A DNA stretch of 64,000 nucleotides, taken from assembly GCF_006439015.1 (NCBI RefSeq), contig NZ_RCZG01000004.1:248001-312000 (forward strand), written 5' to 3'. Positions 31,817 to 42,244 of this stretch are shown here, piece after piece. Every line of letters starts with the position of its first letter. The stretch's first letter is position 1. The translations under genes and the position numbers were made by a program. The notes under the pieces are model-generated. The model did no database searches. It saw only the letters and a program-made list of their open reading frames with translations, and was not told the origin of the DNA. This DNA comes from Mycolicibacterium hodleri (lineage in GTDB: Bacteria; Actinomycetota; Actinomycetes; Mycobacteriales; Mycobacteriaceae).

Positions 31817-33007
31817 GTGGCGAAGGCGAAGTTCGAGCGGACGAAGCCGCACGTCAACATCGGGACCATCGGTCACGTTGACCACGGCAAGACCACGTTG
31901 ACCGCAGCAATCACCAAGGTTCTGCACGACAAGTACCCGACGTTGAACGAGTCGCGCGCATTCGATCAGATCGACAATGCGCCCGAAGAGCGTGAGCGTG
32001 GCATCACGATCAACATCTCGCATGTTGAGTACCAGACCGAGAAGCGTCACTACGCGCACGTCGACGCTCCCGGCCACGCTGACTACATCAAGAACATGAT
32101 CACCGGTGCCGCCCAGATGGACGGCGCAATCCTGGTGGTCGCCGCGACCGACGGCCCGATGCCCCAGACGAAGGAGCACGTGCTGCTCGCTCGTCAGGTC
32201 GGCGTGCCCTACATCCTGGTCGCGCTGAACAAGGCCGACATGGTCGACGACGAAGAGCTCCTCGAGCTGGTCGAGATGGAGGTCCGCGAACTGCTGGCCG
32301 CCCAGGAGTTCGACGAGGAAGCCCCGGTCATCCAGGTTTCGGCGCTCAAGGCGCTCGAGGGTGATCCGAAGTGGGTCAAGTCGGTCGAGGACCTGATGGA
32401 TGCCGTCGACGAGTCGGTGCCGGACCCGGTCCGCGAGACCGACAAGCCGTTCCTGATGCCCGTCGAGGACGTGTTCACCATCACCGGTCGTGGCACCGTG
32501 GTGACCGGTCGCGTCGAGCGTGGCGTGGTCAACGTCAACGAAGAGGTCGAGATCGTCGGCATCAAGCCGACCGTCACCAAGACCACCGTTACCGGTGTCG
32601 AGATGTTCCGCAAGCTGCTGGATCAGGGCCAGGCGGGCGACAACGTCGGCCTGCTGATCCGTGGTGTCAAGCGCGAGGATGTCGAGCGTGGCCAGGTCGT
32701 GGTCAAGCCAGGCACCACCACGCCGCACACCGAGTTCGAGGGCAGCGTCTACATCCTGTCCAAGGAAGAAGGCGGCCGTCACAAGCCGTTCCTGTCGAAC
32801 TACCGTCCGCAGTTCTACTTCCGCACCACCGACGTGACCGGCGTCGTGACGCTGCCCGAGGGCACCGACATCGTGATGCCCGGCGACAACGTCGACATCG
32901 GCGTCAAGCTGATCCAGCCGGTGGCCATGGACGAGGGTCTGCGGTTCGCGATCCGCGAGGGCGGCAAGACCGTCGGCGCAGGCCGCGTCACCAAGATCAT
33001 CAAGTGA
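31817..33007 (+). CDS. tuf: Elongation factor Tu
   Basis: A 396-residue GTPase that delivers aminoacyl-tRNA. G-motifs are [26 protein letters not shown] and [12 protein letters not shown]. The C-terminal [20 protein letters not shown] and [15 protein letters not shown] are canonical. The GTG start follows AGGAGGACACAGAA. It is the last gene of the str operon and is followed at once by a terminator. Confidence 0.98.
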   Translation: MAKAKFERTKPHVNIGTIGHVDHGKTTLTAAITKVLHDKYPTLNESRAFDQIDNAPEERERGITINISHVEYQTEKRHYAHVDAPGHADYIKNMITGAAQMDGAILVVAATDGPMPQTKEHVLLARQVGVPYILVALNKADMVDDEELLELVEMEVRELLAAQEFDEEAPVIQVSALKALEGDPKWVKSVEDLMDAVDESVPDPVRETDKPFLMPVEDVFTITGRGTVVTGRVERGVVNVNEEVEIVGIKPTVTKTTVTGVEMFRKLLDQGQAGDNVGLLIRGVKREDVERGQVVVKPGTTTPHTEFEGSVYILSKEEGGRHKPFLSNYRPQFYFRTTDVTGVVTLPEGTDIVMPGDNVDIGVKLIQPVAMDEGLRFAIREGGKTVGAGRVTKIIK

Positions 33008-33022
33008 TCTGAATCTAGTCGC

Positions 33023-33058
33023 AAAGCGGCGCTCATCCGAAAGGATGGGCGCCGCTTT
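33023..33058 (+). terminator. Rho-independent terminator after tuf
   Basis: A 16-bp stem (33023-33038 with 33043-33058, one T-G wobble) with a GAAA tetraloop, followed by a T-rich run (cgttttggc). Confidence 0.88.
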
Positions 33059-33315
33059 CGTTTTGGCTCGGCCGCCGTGCCAGGAGCGACTCTCCCCGGA
33101 TGGTCCGGGTTTTCGCGCTACGCGTGTCTTCGGCGCCACGGCGGTGATGCGCGGCCGTGAGCACGGAATCCACGACTCTTGGGTAGAAACCGGCCACCGC
33201 GACGTATCGCCCCATCCGTGGGAAAAAAGGGGCGTGTCGCCGCGACACCAGGTATTTGGCTGGCAGACGTCTACGATGAGCGTGCTGACCAGCAGAATCG
33301 AAGGAGTGGTGTGGA

Positions 33316-34059
33316 TTGTCCGTCATCAACGTGCGCGCGTTCACCGACGTCGGTCTGGTGCGCAAGCGCAACGAGGACGCCATCCTGGTCGCTGGTCGGC
33401 TCAGCCAGACTCGCGAAGGATCGCTCGTCACAATGGATTTGGCGCTGACGACGCCGTTCGTGTGTGCGGTCGCCGACGGTATGGGTGGCCATGTCGGTGG
33501 TGACCTCGCGAGCCGCGTGGCGCTCACGGTCATCTCCGAACGCTCGCCGGAGTGGCGTACCGGCGAGGACGTGGCGGCGACCCTGATCGACACCAACGAA
33601 CACGTGCGGGCGATCGGCGTGGACGCCGACCTGCAAGGGCTGGGCACGACGGCCGCCGGGATATGCATCACCAACGACGGAATCATCGTGTTCAACGTCG
33701 GCGACAGCCCCGTCTTCTCCATCACCGACGGCGTGCTGACGCAGATCTCGATAGACGACTCCGTCTTCGACACCAACGGCAGGCCGACGAACATCATCAC
33801 CCAATCACTTGGTCAGTTCCGGCCGGTGCAGCCGCATCTGGCGCTGCTTCCACGCGAGGCCGGAACGTACCTGATGTGTTCGGACGGAGTGAGCGGGGTG
33901 ATGACGCCCGAGGACCTGCGGGCGGCGGTCCGGCAGCCCGACCTCGACGACCTGGCGAATGACATCATCGCGACCACGCGCGAGAGGGGCGCTCATGACA
34001 ACTTCTCGTTCGTCATCGTCGAGATCCCAGATTTGTCGGAGTCCTCCCAGGCCCACTGA
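33316..34059 (+). CDS. PP2C-family protein serine/threonine phosphatase
   Basis: A 247-residue cytosolic phosphatase. All metal-binding motifs of the PPM family are present: VRKRNEDA, VADGMGGHVGGDLAS, GLGTTAAG, NVGDSPVFSI, MCSDGVSGV and HDNFSFVIVEI. The TTG start is supported by AAGGAG 9 nt upstream. There is no transmembrane segment, unlike PstP. The next gene follows after 44 bp and may be co-transcribed. The substrate is unknown. Confidence 0.88.
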   Translation: MSVINVRAFTDVGLVRKRNEDAILVAGRLSQTREGSLVTMDLALTTPFVCAVADGMGGHVGGDLASRVALTVISERSPEWRTGEDVAATLIDTNEHVRAIGVDADLQGLGTTAAGICITNDGIIVFNVGDSPVFSITDGVLTQISIDDSVFDTNGRPTNIITQSLGQFRPVQPHLALLPREAGTYLMCSDGVSGVMTPEDLRAAVRQPDLDDLANDIIATTRERGAHDNFSFVIVEIPDLSESSQAH

Positions 34060-34103
34060 GCTAATCTGACCTGCACACCGCCCGGCTGGCGAGGAGCGTG
34101 GGA

Positions 34104-34973
34104 ATGTTGGGTCGATACGTGAAGGCGCAGCTGATGGTGCTGCTGTGCGGCGGGCTCGTCGGCCCGATCTTCCTCGGGGTGTACTTCGCGCTCGGCGAGG
34201 CCACCCGCCCCTATATCGGGTGGATGTTCTGGGTGGGTCTACTGATCACCGCCGCCGACGTGCTCATCGCCATCGCGCTGACCAACTACGGAGCGAAGTC
34301 CGCCGCCAAGACCCAGATGCTCGAGGCCAGTGGCGTCCTGGCGCTCGCTCAGGTGACGGCGATCGGCGAGACGGGCACCAGGATCAACGACCAACCTCTG
34401 GTGACCATCGGACTGCACATCGAGGGGCCCGGAATCAGGCCCTTCGACGCTCAGGACAAGGTCATCGCATCGGTGACGAGGCTGCCGTTGATCACCGGCC
34501 GCAAATTGGTGGTCCTCGTCGATCCCGCCACCAATCAGTATCAAATCGACTGGAGTCGAAGCGCTTTGGTAGGCGGGATGATGCCCGCCCAATTCACGCT
34601 GGCGGAGGACGGCAACCGGACCTACGACTTGTCCGGCCAGGCGGGACCGCTGATGGAGATCATGCAAATCCTCAAGGCCAACGGGGTGCCGATGAACGGA
34701 ACCATCGACATCCGGTCCAATCCGGCAGTGCGGCAGCAGGTCATGAACGTGGTGAGGCGCACCGCCGCCCAACAGGTTCCTCCCGCGGCGCACACTTCGA
34801 CCCCACCAGTCGATCCGGCAGCCCCGTATGTGCCGCCCACCATGCCGGCGCCCACGGGTCCCGAGCCGTCCACCGCTCGACGCCTGCAGGAACTGGAGAC
34901 GTTGCGCGCCATGGGCACCATCTCCGACGCCGAGTACACCGCCAAGCGGCAGACAATCATTGCCGAACTCTGA
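34104..34973 (+). CDS. Two-TM membrane protein with C-terminal SHOCT domain
   Basis: A 289-residue protein. Two membrane helices lie at residues 8-28 (LMVLLCGGLVGPIFLGVYFA) and 38-58 (GWMFWVGLLITAADVLIAIA). A soluble beta-rich region, a Pro-rich linker and a final SHOCT motif (TARRLQELETLRAMGTISDA, EYTAKRQTIIAEL) follow. SHOCT domains are short oligomerisation modules. The ATG at 34104 is preferred over the GTG at 34098 because GAGGAG lies 7 nt before it. It may be co-transcribed with the PP2C gene. Function unknown. Confidence 0.78.
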   Translation: MLGRYVKAQLMVLLCGGLVGPIFLGVYFALGEATRPYIGWMFWVGLLITAADVLIAIALTNYGAKSAAKTQMLEASGVLALAQVTAIGETGTRINDQPLVTIGLHIEGPGIRPFDAQDKVIASVTRLPLITGRKLVVLVDPATNQYQIDWSRSALVGGMMPAQFTLAEDGNRTYDLSGQAGPLMEIMQILKANGVPMNGTIDIRSNPAVRQQVMNVVRRTAAQQVPPAAHTSTPPVDPAAPYVPPTMPAPTGPEPSTARRLQELETLRAMGTISDAEYTAKRQTIIAEL

Positions 34974-35288
34974 TCGGGCCAATTCGCAAGCGGAACAACT
35001 GTTTCACCACGGCCGCGCGGTTGGCGTTCGGGATCATCGAGGGATGACGCGCGCACGGCCGGTATCGAAGTCATCACCATCGTCGGCGCCGAACTTGGCC
35101 GTGGCCGCGGTGGTGGACACCGCATGACGTGCCCGATCGTGCGCGACCCGATCGACTACTAGAACACGTTCCAGTTCGACTGCTAGCCTGCTCCTTGCGC
35201 GAGTGTGCGTGTCCGCTCAGCGACACGTTGCCGTAAGCGTGCCAACGTGCACGCTCGCGCCGTGACTGGGCGACGAAAGGGCGGATAG
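34974..35288 (+). other. Intergenic region before the SDR gene
   Basis: 315 bp with no convincing gene. It contains the KstR-like site at 35160-35173, and the SDR leader follows it. Confidence 0.6.
35160..35173 (+). promoter_or_regulatory. KstR-like operator upstream of SDR
   Basis: TAGAACACGTTCCA fits the KstR consensus TnnAACnnGTTnnA at every fixed position. KstR is the TetR-type repressor of cholesterol catabolism in mycobacteria. The site lies about 115 bp before the SDR start. Confidence 0.6.
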
Positions 35289-36134
<846 letters not shown>

Positions 36135-36414
36135 CCGACGGTAAGCGCTGAGCGAACGGTGACTCCGTCGGCGGAACCGATGGGTACGTTCGCGTCATGA
36201 CTTCGCTCGTCACGCTGTCCTTCGACTACGAACTCGACGGCCTGGACTGCAACGCAGTGATGGTGTGCGGCGACGACGCCCACGCGCCAACTGTTCACTC
36301 GCCCATTCGATAGCTGTCCATCCAGCCGCTCATGATCGCCCGAGATGGGAGACAGGACAGGAAATGCGACAACGTCAACTGCGGAACATTCCGTCGGCAC
36401 TGGCGTCGGCCAGA

Positions 36415-36441
36415 TGTCACATTTCTCTACCAAATGAGACA
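36415..36441 (+). promoter_or_regulatory. Inverted-repeat operator candidate
   Basis: TGTCACATTT and AAATGAGACA (nine of ten bases complementary) flank a 7-nt spacer. The symmetry and A/T centre suggest binding of a dimeric regulator. It lies 260 bp before the AraC gene. Confidence 0.4.
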
Positions 36442-36645
36442 GTCGCAGTGCGAGGTTCACCCAAGCGAGAACATGAATCACCTTGGATCCCAAATCTTGC
36501 GAAGCTGACCGGTATGGCCGGTATGACCGCCAGTGCTGCACCACCTCGTCCGCGACCCGTTGCTTGTCGAGCCATCTATGGAGTGGGGCGGGCAGCTTCG
36601 GGCCTCGACGACGAGATTTCGAGACGCGCCGATCGGTGCCGGTAC

Positions 36646-36672
36646 AGTTTGGCGAGTTTGACCAGTTTGGCC
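36646..36672 (+). repeat. Triple 9-bp direct repeat upstream of AraC gene
   Basis: AGTTTGGCG, AGTTTGACC and AGTTTGGCC follow one another without gap, ending 28 bp before the AraC start. Direct repeats are the usual form of AraC-family operators, so autoregulation is plausible. Confidence 0.5.
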
Positions 36673-36700
36673 CAGCAAACCGGGCGTCGTCGGTGGCGCG

Positions 36701-37615
36701 ATGACCCCGCATGACCCGGTCGGCGAGATGCCGAGCTATGCCGGCCATGCCGCGTTCTACCGTGACCGGTTCCCGGAGGCCGTACTGCAGACCCGTGCCG
36801 TGGGAAGCGTAGGGGCGGTGTTGATGTGGACGTCTCAGGGCAGTGGTGATTGGTCGGATGCGGCGACCAGGGACTTGAAGGTCACGGTGGCGCGCCGGTC
36901 GGAGCGGGGTCCGTCGGTGTTCGACTTGGGTGCCGGAGAGTTTCGCGGCGCGGTGCGTCCGGGAGATTGGGTGCTCAAGGCTCCGTGGTCGGCGACCCGA
37001 ATCGCGTGCGAGGGCAATCACACGTTGGTGACGTTGTCGGTGCCCTACCCAAGTCTGCTAGCTCTCGACGGTCAGCGGTTGCCAGACGACGGTGATTTCG
37101 GGGCACTGCACACCCGGCTCAATAATAGTCGCACCGTCACGCGGATGATCTCGGCACTCGAGTCCGAGACGAATGTGGGTGATACGGCGAGCACGCTCTA
37201 CGCCGATGGACTGATCTTGCAGATCGCGGCACTGTTACTGCGGGAAAGTGGGCGAAACGGGTCGCCCCGCAAGCGTGGGCACCTGGTCGGTGACGGCAGG
37301 GCCGTGCGCGAGGCTGCGGCCCGGCTCGAGGACGAAATCACCATCAACGTCGAGCTGGCCGAGTTGGCCGAACGGGCAGGAATGTCGGCGGGGCACTTCG
37401 CGCGAGAGTTCAAACGGGTTCACGGTGCGCCGGTCCACCAGTGGTTGACCCTGCGCCGGGTCCAACGCGCGCGGACATTGCTCGGCGATCTGCGGTACTC
37501 AGTGACGGAGGTTGCCTATGCGTGTGGGTTCGCCAGTCCACAGCACCTTGCGACGGTGTTCAAGCAGCACACCTCGATGACCCCTAGTCAGTACCGAAAC
37601 CTCGTCTCGCAATAG
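36701..37615 (+). CDS. AraC family transcriptional regulator
   Basis: A 304-residue regulator. The N-terminal 190 residues are a ligand/oligomerisation domain. The C-terminal two-HTH domain is clear: INVELAELAERAGMSAGHFA, REFKRVHGAPVHQWLTLRRV, then YSVTEVAYACGFASPQHLAT, VFKQHTSMTPSQYRNL. It is transcribed towards the aldehyde dehydrogenase gene 208 bp downstream. It is the likely activator of the aldehyde dehydrogenase-ubiX-ubiD operon. The inducer is unknown. Confidence 0.88.
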   Translation: MTPHDPVGEMPSYAGHAAFYRDRFPEAVLQTRAVGSVGAVLMWTSQGSGDWSDAATRDLKVTVARRSERGPSVFDLGAGEFRGAVRPGDWVLKAPWSATRIACEGNHTLVTLSVPYPSLLALDGQRLPDDGDFGALHTRLNNSRTVTRMISALESETNVGDTASTLYADGLILQIAALLLRESGRNGSPRKRGHLVGDGRAVREAAARLEDEITINVELAELAERAGMSAGHFAREFKRVHGAPVHQWLTLRRVQRARTLLGDLRYSVTEVAYACGFASPQHLATVFKQHTSMTPSQYRNLVSQ

Positions 37616-37823
37616 GAAAGCCGAACCCGACCCCAGTAGACACCGTTGCTGGGTTGAGCACACCAGGCGAACGGGCACCGTGTGCGCCGAATTCGACTGC
37701 GGCCTTCGTGCGGCGTCGTCGCCAGTGTTCGTTTCGTGTACGTCGTTTTCAGAAACGCGCACCGCGGCGCTCTCGGTGCAGGGTGATGTCACTGATACGT
37801 CCAGCGGTGTTGAAGGAGTCGAG

Positions 37824-39353
37824 GTGTCCGACACGGTGAGCAATCTGACCGACTTTCATGACGTGGATGCCCACCCATCGCGTCCCCAGCGTCGCGACGT
37901 TCCACCGGGGCAGTTGCTGATCCACGGGGCGTGGGTGGACGCGGCTGCTGGGGAACAGATGGCAGTGTCGGATCCGACCACCGAAGCCCAGATCACCACG
38001 GTGCAGAAGGCCGGCGCGCGGGACGCCGAGCGGGCGATCGACGCCGCCTCGGTGGCATTCGAGGAGGGTCCATGGGGACGGCTGGGCCACGAGGACCGGG
38101 CCAAGATCCTGTTCCGGATGGCCGATCTGCTCGATGAGCGTGCCGATGACTTCGCGATCCGCGAAGCCATGGACATGGGCATGCCCTACACCGATTTTCG
38201 CAGCATCATCATGCCGCACTGCTCGGGACTGTTCCGATTCTTCGCCGGCCAAGCGATGGCCCACATGGACGGCGGCTACCGCACCTCGTACGAACCGCAC
38301 ATCCGCATCCTCACCCGGCGCGAACCCCTCGGTGTGGTCGCGGCGATCACACCGTGGAACTTCCCGCTCGCACTGACGTGCTCCAAGGTGGCGCCCGCGC
38401 TGGCCGCCGGGAACACTGTCATCCACAAACCCGCCTCCGACACCCCGCTGACCGCGCTGGCCCTGGCCCAAGTCGCGCTCGACGCCGGCGTGCCCGCCGG
38501 GGTGTACAACCTGATCACCGGCCCGGGCGGCGTCATCGGCGACGCGCTGGTCCGATCCAAGAAGGTCGACAAGATCGCGTTCACCGGTTCCACGGCCGTC
38601 GGCATGAACCTGATCCGCAACGGCGCCGACACCATCAAGCACCAGACCATGGAACTGGGCGGCAAGAGCCCCAACATCATCTTCGCCGACGCCGACCTCG
38701 ACGCCGCCCTGCAAGCAGCCTTCTGGGGCATCTTCTGGAACAAGGGCGAAGTCTGCGTGGCGGGATCACGGATCCTGGTGCAGCGCAGCATCTACGACGA
38801 GTTCGTCGAGAAGTTCGCCGCACTGGCCAAGGATGCGGTGTTGGGGGACCCACTGGATCCCGCCACACAATTGGGCCCAATCGCCACCAGAGCCGAATAC
38901 GACAAGATCCTGATGTATGTTCAAGCCGGGGTAGACAGTTCGGCGCGCCTGGTCGCCGGTGGCGGGGCACCCAAGATCGACGGCAAGGGACTGTTCATCG
39001 AGGCCACGGTGTTCGCCGACGCCACCAACGACCTGAAGATTAGCCGGGAGGAGATCTTCGGACCCGTCGTGCCGGTGATCCCGTTCGAGGACGAGGACGA
39101 CGCCATCCGGCTGGCCAACGACACCGACTACGGGCTGGCCTCGGGCATCCAAACCTCCGACCTGGGCAAGGCGCTGCGGCTGGCCGACCGCATCAAGGCC
39201 GGCACGGTGTGGCTGAACACCTGGCACAAATACCACCCCAACGCCCCCTTTGGTGGATACAAGGCAAGCGGATACGGACGCGAACAGGGCGCCGAGGCAC
39301 TGGAGAACTACACCCAGCACAAGACCGTCTGGGCCAACCTGGGGGGCCAATGA
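37824..39353 (+). CDS. NAD(P)-dependent aldehyde dehydrogenase
   Basis: A 509-residue enzyme of the ALDH superfamily. It has PWNFPLALTCSKVAPALAAG, IAFTGSTAVGMNL, MELGGKSPNIIFADADLD with the general base Glu, NKGEVCVAGSRI with the nucleophile Cys, and EEIFGPVVPVIPF. It oxidises aldehydes to carboxylic acids. The GTG at 37824 follows GAAGGAG by 5 nt; the longer upstream frame has no protein-like sequence. Its stop overlaps ubiX (ATGA). The product acid is a likely substrate of the UbiD enzyme, though this is inference. Confidence 0.9.
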   Translation: MSDTVSNLTDFHDVDAHPSRPQRRDVPPGQLLIHGAWVDAAAGEQMAVSDPTTEAQITTVQKAGARDAERAIDAASVAFEEGPWGRLGHEDRAKILFRMADLLDERADDFAIREAMDMGMPYTDFRSIIMPHCSGLFRFFAGQAMAHMDGGYRTSYEPHIRILTRREPLGVVAAITPWNFPLALTCSKVAPALAAGNTVIHKPASDTPLTALALAQVALDAGVPAGVYNLITGPGGVIGDALVRSKKVDKIAFTGSTAVGMNLIRNGADTIKHQTMELGGKSPNIIFADADLDAALQAAFWGIFWNKGEVCVAGSRILVQRSIYDEFVEKFAALAKDAVLGDPLDPATQLGPIATRAEYDKILMYVQAGVDSSARLVAGGGAPKIDGKGLFIEATVFADATNDLKISREEIFGPVVPVIPFEDEDDAIRLANDTDYGLASGIQTSDLGKALRLADRIKAGTVWLNTWHKYHPNAPFGGYKASGYGREQGAEALENYTQHKTVWANLGGQ

Positions 39354-39976
39354 CCACCCGGCTGATCATCGGGGTCTCCGGGGCGACGGGCATCGTCTAC
39401 GCCCAACGGCTCCTGGAGACGCTGTGCGAGACCGACGTCGAGACCCATCTGGTGGTGACCAAGGCCGCCGAGATGACCGCGGCATATGAAGGCGTACCGG
39501 TCCAGGAGCTCAAACGCCTGGCTGATGAGACCTACCCGATCGGTGACGTGGGCGCGGCGATCGCCTCGGGATCGTTCAAGACCATCGGGATGATCGTCGC
39601 GCCCTGTTCGATGCGCAGCCTGGCCGAGATCGCTACCGGCACGACCACGAATCTGCTCACCCGGGCCGCCGACGTCTGCCTCAAGGAACGCCGCCGCCTG
39701 GTCTTGATGACACGCGAAACACCCTTGCACGCAGGACATTTGAAGGCGATGCTGGCCGTCACCGACAACGGCGGCATCATCGCCCCCCCGGTGCCCGCCT
39801 TCTACACCAAACCCACCACACTGGGCGATCTGGTCGATCACACCGTCGGGCGGGTGCTGGACCTGTTCGACATCGACACCCCGCTGGTGACGCGGTGGAC
39901 CGGCGAACCCCCACGCCACGGCCATCCCGCGGTGGTATCGCTGCCACGAAAGGTGGGACGTGACGCACTTCGCTGA
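39350..39976 (+). CDS. ubiX: UbiX family flavin prenyltransferase
   Basis: A 208-residue flavoprotein. IGVSGATGIVYAQRLLETL is the FMN-binding start, VAPCSMRSLAEIATGTTTNL is the central conserved motif, and RRRLVLMTRETPLHAGHLKA is the prenyl-phosphate site. UbiX makes prenylated FMN from FMN and dimethylallyl phosphate for UbiD enzymes. The gene overlaps the aldehyde dehydrogenase stop and runs 17 bp into ubiD, so the three should be translated together. Confidence 0.93.
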   Translation: MTTRLIIGVSGATGIVYAQRLLETLCETDVETHLVVTKAAEMTAAYEGVPVQELKRLADETYPIGDVGAAIASGSFKTIGMIVAPCSMRSLAEIATGTTTNLLTRAADVCLKERRRLVLMTRETPLHAGHLKAMLAVTDNGGIIAPPVPAFYTKPTTLGDLVDHTVGRVLDLFDIDTPLVTRWTGEPPRHGHPAVVSLPRKVGRDALR

Positions 39977-41594
39977 CCTGCGCAGCTATCTGGACTACCT
40001 CGAGTCGATCCGGGAAGTGCAACGCATCACGCACCCGGTAGCACTAGACCTGGAGATCGGCGCCATCAGCCGCCGCGCCGGCGAAACCGGTGCGCCCGCA
40101 CCGCTGTTCGAGAACATCCTAGAGCGCCACGGCACCCGGGTGCTGGGCGCCCCCGGCGGGGTGTCGGCCCAGCCCGGGCAGTGGCTGGCCCGGGTCGCCA
40201 CCGCGATCGGACTGGCCCCGACCGCCACCGGCCGCGACATCGTCGACGCCTTCGCCAATGCCCGGGCTCACCCCGGCATCCCGCCCACCGTGGTGTCCAC
40301 CGGCCCCTGCAAGCAGAACATTCACCTCGGCGCCGAGGTGGACCTGATGTCGCTGCCCGCCCCGCTGCTGCACGACGGCGACGGCGGCCGTTACCTCAAC
40401 ACCTTCGGCATCATCTGCTGCCACACCCCCGACAAGTCGTGGACCTCCTGGTCGATCGCCCGCATCATGGTCGTCGACGAACACCGGATGGCCGGCATCG
40501 TCGCCCCCAACCAGCACGTCGGAATGGTCCGCCAAACCTGGACCGACATCGGCCAAGACATGCCGTTCGCCCTCGCCCTCGGAGGTCCACCGGTCCTGCC
40601 CTACGTAGGCGGCATGCCGCTACCGGACTACCACAGCGAAGTCGACTTCGCCGGGGCCCTGACCGGCCGGCCCATTGAAGTAACCGCCGCCGAAACCGTC
40701 GACGTGCTCGTCCCCGCGACCGCGGAGATCGTCGTGGAAGGTCACCTGTCCCGCACCGACACCGCACCGGAAGGACCGATGGGCGAATACGCCGGTTACC
40801 TTTGGGACGGTCCGCCCAGCCCCAAACCGGTATACCGGGTCAGCGCGATCACCCACCGCGACGACCCGATCCTTCCCATCAGCGTCGCCGGGGAACCACC
40901 AGAGGAGAATCACACGGCCTGGGGCATCCCCAACGCTGGGGAGATCGTCTACCAGCTGCGCACCGCCGGGTTCCCGGTGGCGACCGCATGGTCGCCGTTC
41001 GAATCGGCCAACCACTGGTTCGTCATCGCCGTCGAACGAGACTGGCGCACCAGCACCGGGCTGACCGGCGAGCAGCTGTGCCGACGAATGGCCGAGATCT
41101 TGTTCACCACCAAGGCCGGGATGGGCACCCCCAAATACCTCGTCGTCAACGACGACATCGACATCACCAACACCCGAGAAGTGTTGTGGGCCTTCGCCAC
41201 CCGCAACCACCCCGGCAGCGAAGGCGCACTGATCTACGACGACGAGAACACCAACCCGCTGGTGGCCTACCTCGACGACGCCGACAAGAAGATGCTCCGC
41301 ACCACCAAGGTCATCTACAACTGCCTGGACCCCGAACACCTCCGCGGCCACCTACCGAAACGGTCCTCCTTTCGCCACATCTACCCCCAAGAACTTCAAG
41401 ACCACGTGCTCGCCAACTGGCACGCCTACGGATACGACACCTCCACCGGGGCCACGGGGTCTCCGCCTCCTGAAGATCTCGATGAGCGATGCCTGACGCT
41501 GCGGGACCCCGGCAGCGCCCTCGACACCACGACGATGACCATTAGCGACATGCGCACCGGCATCAAATCCACTACGAGAGGAACAACGACGTGA
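39960..41594 (+). CDS. UbiD family decarboxylase
   Basis: A 544-residue enzyme. NTFGIICCHTPDKSWTSWSI and SIARIMVVDEHRMAG hold prenyl-FMN contacts. EGPMGEYAGYLWDGPP carries the conserved Glu residues of the catalytic triad. FPVATAWSPFESANHWFVIA and VVNDDIDITNTREVLWAFAT follow. Members reversibly (de)carboxylate aromatic, heteroaromatic or unsaturated acids. It is adjacent to its cofactor supplier UbiX and to an aldehyde dehydrogenase. The substrate may be a phenolic, furan or pyrrole acid, but cannot be fixed from sequence. Confidence 0.92.
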   Translation: MTHFADLRSYLDYLESIREVQRITHPVALDLEIGAISRRAGETGAPAPLFENILERHGTRVLGAPGGVSAQPGQWLARVATAIGLAPTATGRDIVDAFANARAHPGIPPTVVSTGPCKQNIHLGAEVDLMSLPAPLLHDGDGGRYLNTFGIICCHTPDKSWTSWSIARIMVVDEHRMAGIVAPNQHVGMVRQTWTDIGQDMPFALALGGPPVLPYVGGMPLPDYHSEVDFAGALTGRPIEVTAAETVDVLVPATAEIVVEGHLSRTDTAPEGPMGEYAGYLWDGPPSPKPVYRVSAITHRDDPILPISVAGEPPEENHTAWGIPNAGEIVYQLRTAGFPVATAWSPFESANHWFVIAVERDWRTSTGLTGEQLCRRMAEILFTTKAGMGTPKYLVVNDDIDITNTREVLWAFATRNHPGSEGALIYDDENTNPLVAYLDDADKKMLRTTKVIYNCLDPEHLRGHLPKRSSFRHIYPQELQDHVLANWHAYGYDTSTGATGSPPPEDLDERCLTLRDPGSALDTTTMTISDMRTGIKSTTRGTTT

Positions 41595-42226
41595 AGATCG
41601 GCATCATCGGCGCCGGCAACCTGGGCACCGCCATCGGACACCGACTCGCCGCCAGCGGGCACGACATCATGATCAGCTTCGCCCGAACACCAGAAAAGGT
41701 GGAACAGGCCGCCCAACAGATCGGGCATGATGCGACCGCCGGCACACCGGAGCAGACGGTCGCCTTCGGTGACGTCATCGTGCTGGCCACCCCCTGGGGG
41801 GTCACCCTCGACACCGTCGCCGCACTGGCAGATGCGTTGGCCCACAAGGTCGTGTGGGACACCACCAACCCCTTCGCCCCCACCATGGACGAACTCGTCA
41901 TCGGCACCACCACCTCCGCCGGAGAACAAGTCGCCGCCACCGCACCCCACGCCACCGTGGTGAAGGCCATCGCCCCCTTCGCCCAAGCACTGGCCAGCCC
42001 CTCGACCACCGTCGAAGACCGACACCCCACGGTCTTCGTCTGCGGCGACGACGAATCGGCGCGCCACACCGTCGCCACGCTGGTGGCCGACATCGGCGCC
42101 GACCCCGTCGACACCGGACCCCTGAAGCTGGCCCGGTTCACCGAACCCACTGGCATGCTCGTCACCAACCTGGCCTACGTCAAACAACTCGGCCCAGGTA
42201 TCGCCCTGGCGCTGCTCGGTCGCTGA
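41591..42226 (+). CDS. F420-dependent NADP reductase-like protein
   Basis: A 211-residue Rossmann protein. MKIGIIGAGNLGTAIGHRLA binds NADP, DVIVLATPWGVTLDTVA follows, and the C-terminal PLKLARFTEPTGMLVTNLAY resembles the F420:NADP oxidoreductase (NpdG/Fno) family. It may move electrons between F420 and NADP for the pathway. The start lies in GTGA overlapping the ubiD stop. Assignment to true Fno rather than a relative is moderate. Confidence 0.75.
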   Translation: MKIGIIGAGNLGTAIGHRLAASGHDIMISFARTPEKVEQAAQQIGHDATAGTPEQTVAFGDVIVLATPWGVTLDTVAALADALAHKVVWDTTNPFAPTMDELVIGTTTSAGEQVAATAPHATVVKAIAPFAQALASPSTTVEDRHPTVFVCGDDESARHTVATLVADIGADPVDTGPLKLARFTEPTGMLVTNLAYVKQLGPGIALALLGR

Positions 42227-42244
42227 GAACCACTCGGCGGCGAC

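Larger units (their letters stand above)
36135..36700 (+). other. Region between SDR and AraC gene; possible gene remnant
   Basis: 566 bp. A 38-codon open frame at 36197-36313 (MTSLVTLSFDYELDGLDCNA...) has natural-looking codon use and may be the truncated start of a lost gene at the edge of the accessory block. Other frames here look like noise. The region also holds an inverted repeat at 36415-36441 and a 9-bp triple repeat at 36646-36672. Confidence 0.45.

Noticed and set aside
36265..36714. 149-codon frame and overlapping 73-codon frame before the AraC gene
   Set aside because: They lack SD sites, have Arg-rich noise-like composition, and run through the operator-like repeats and into the AraC start.
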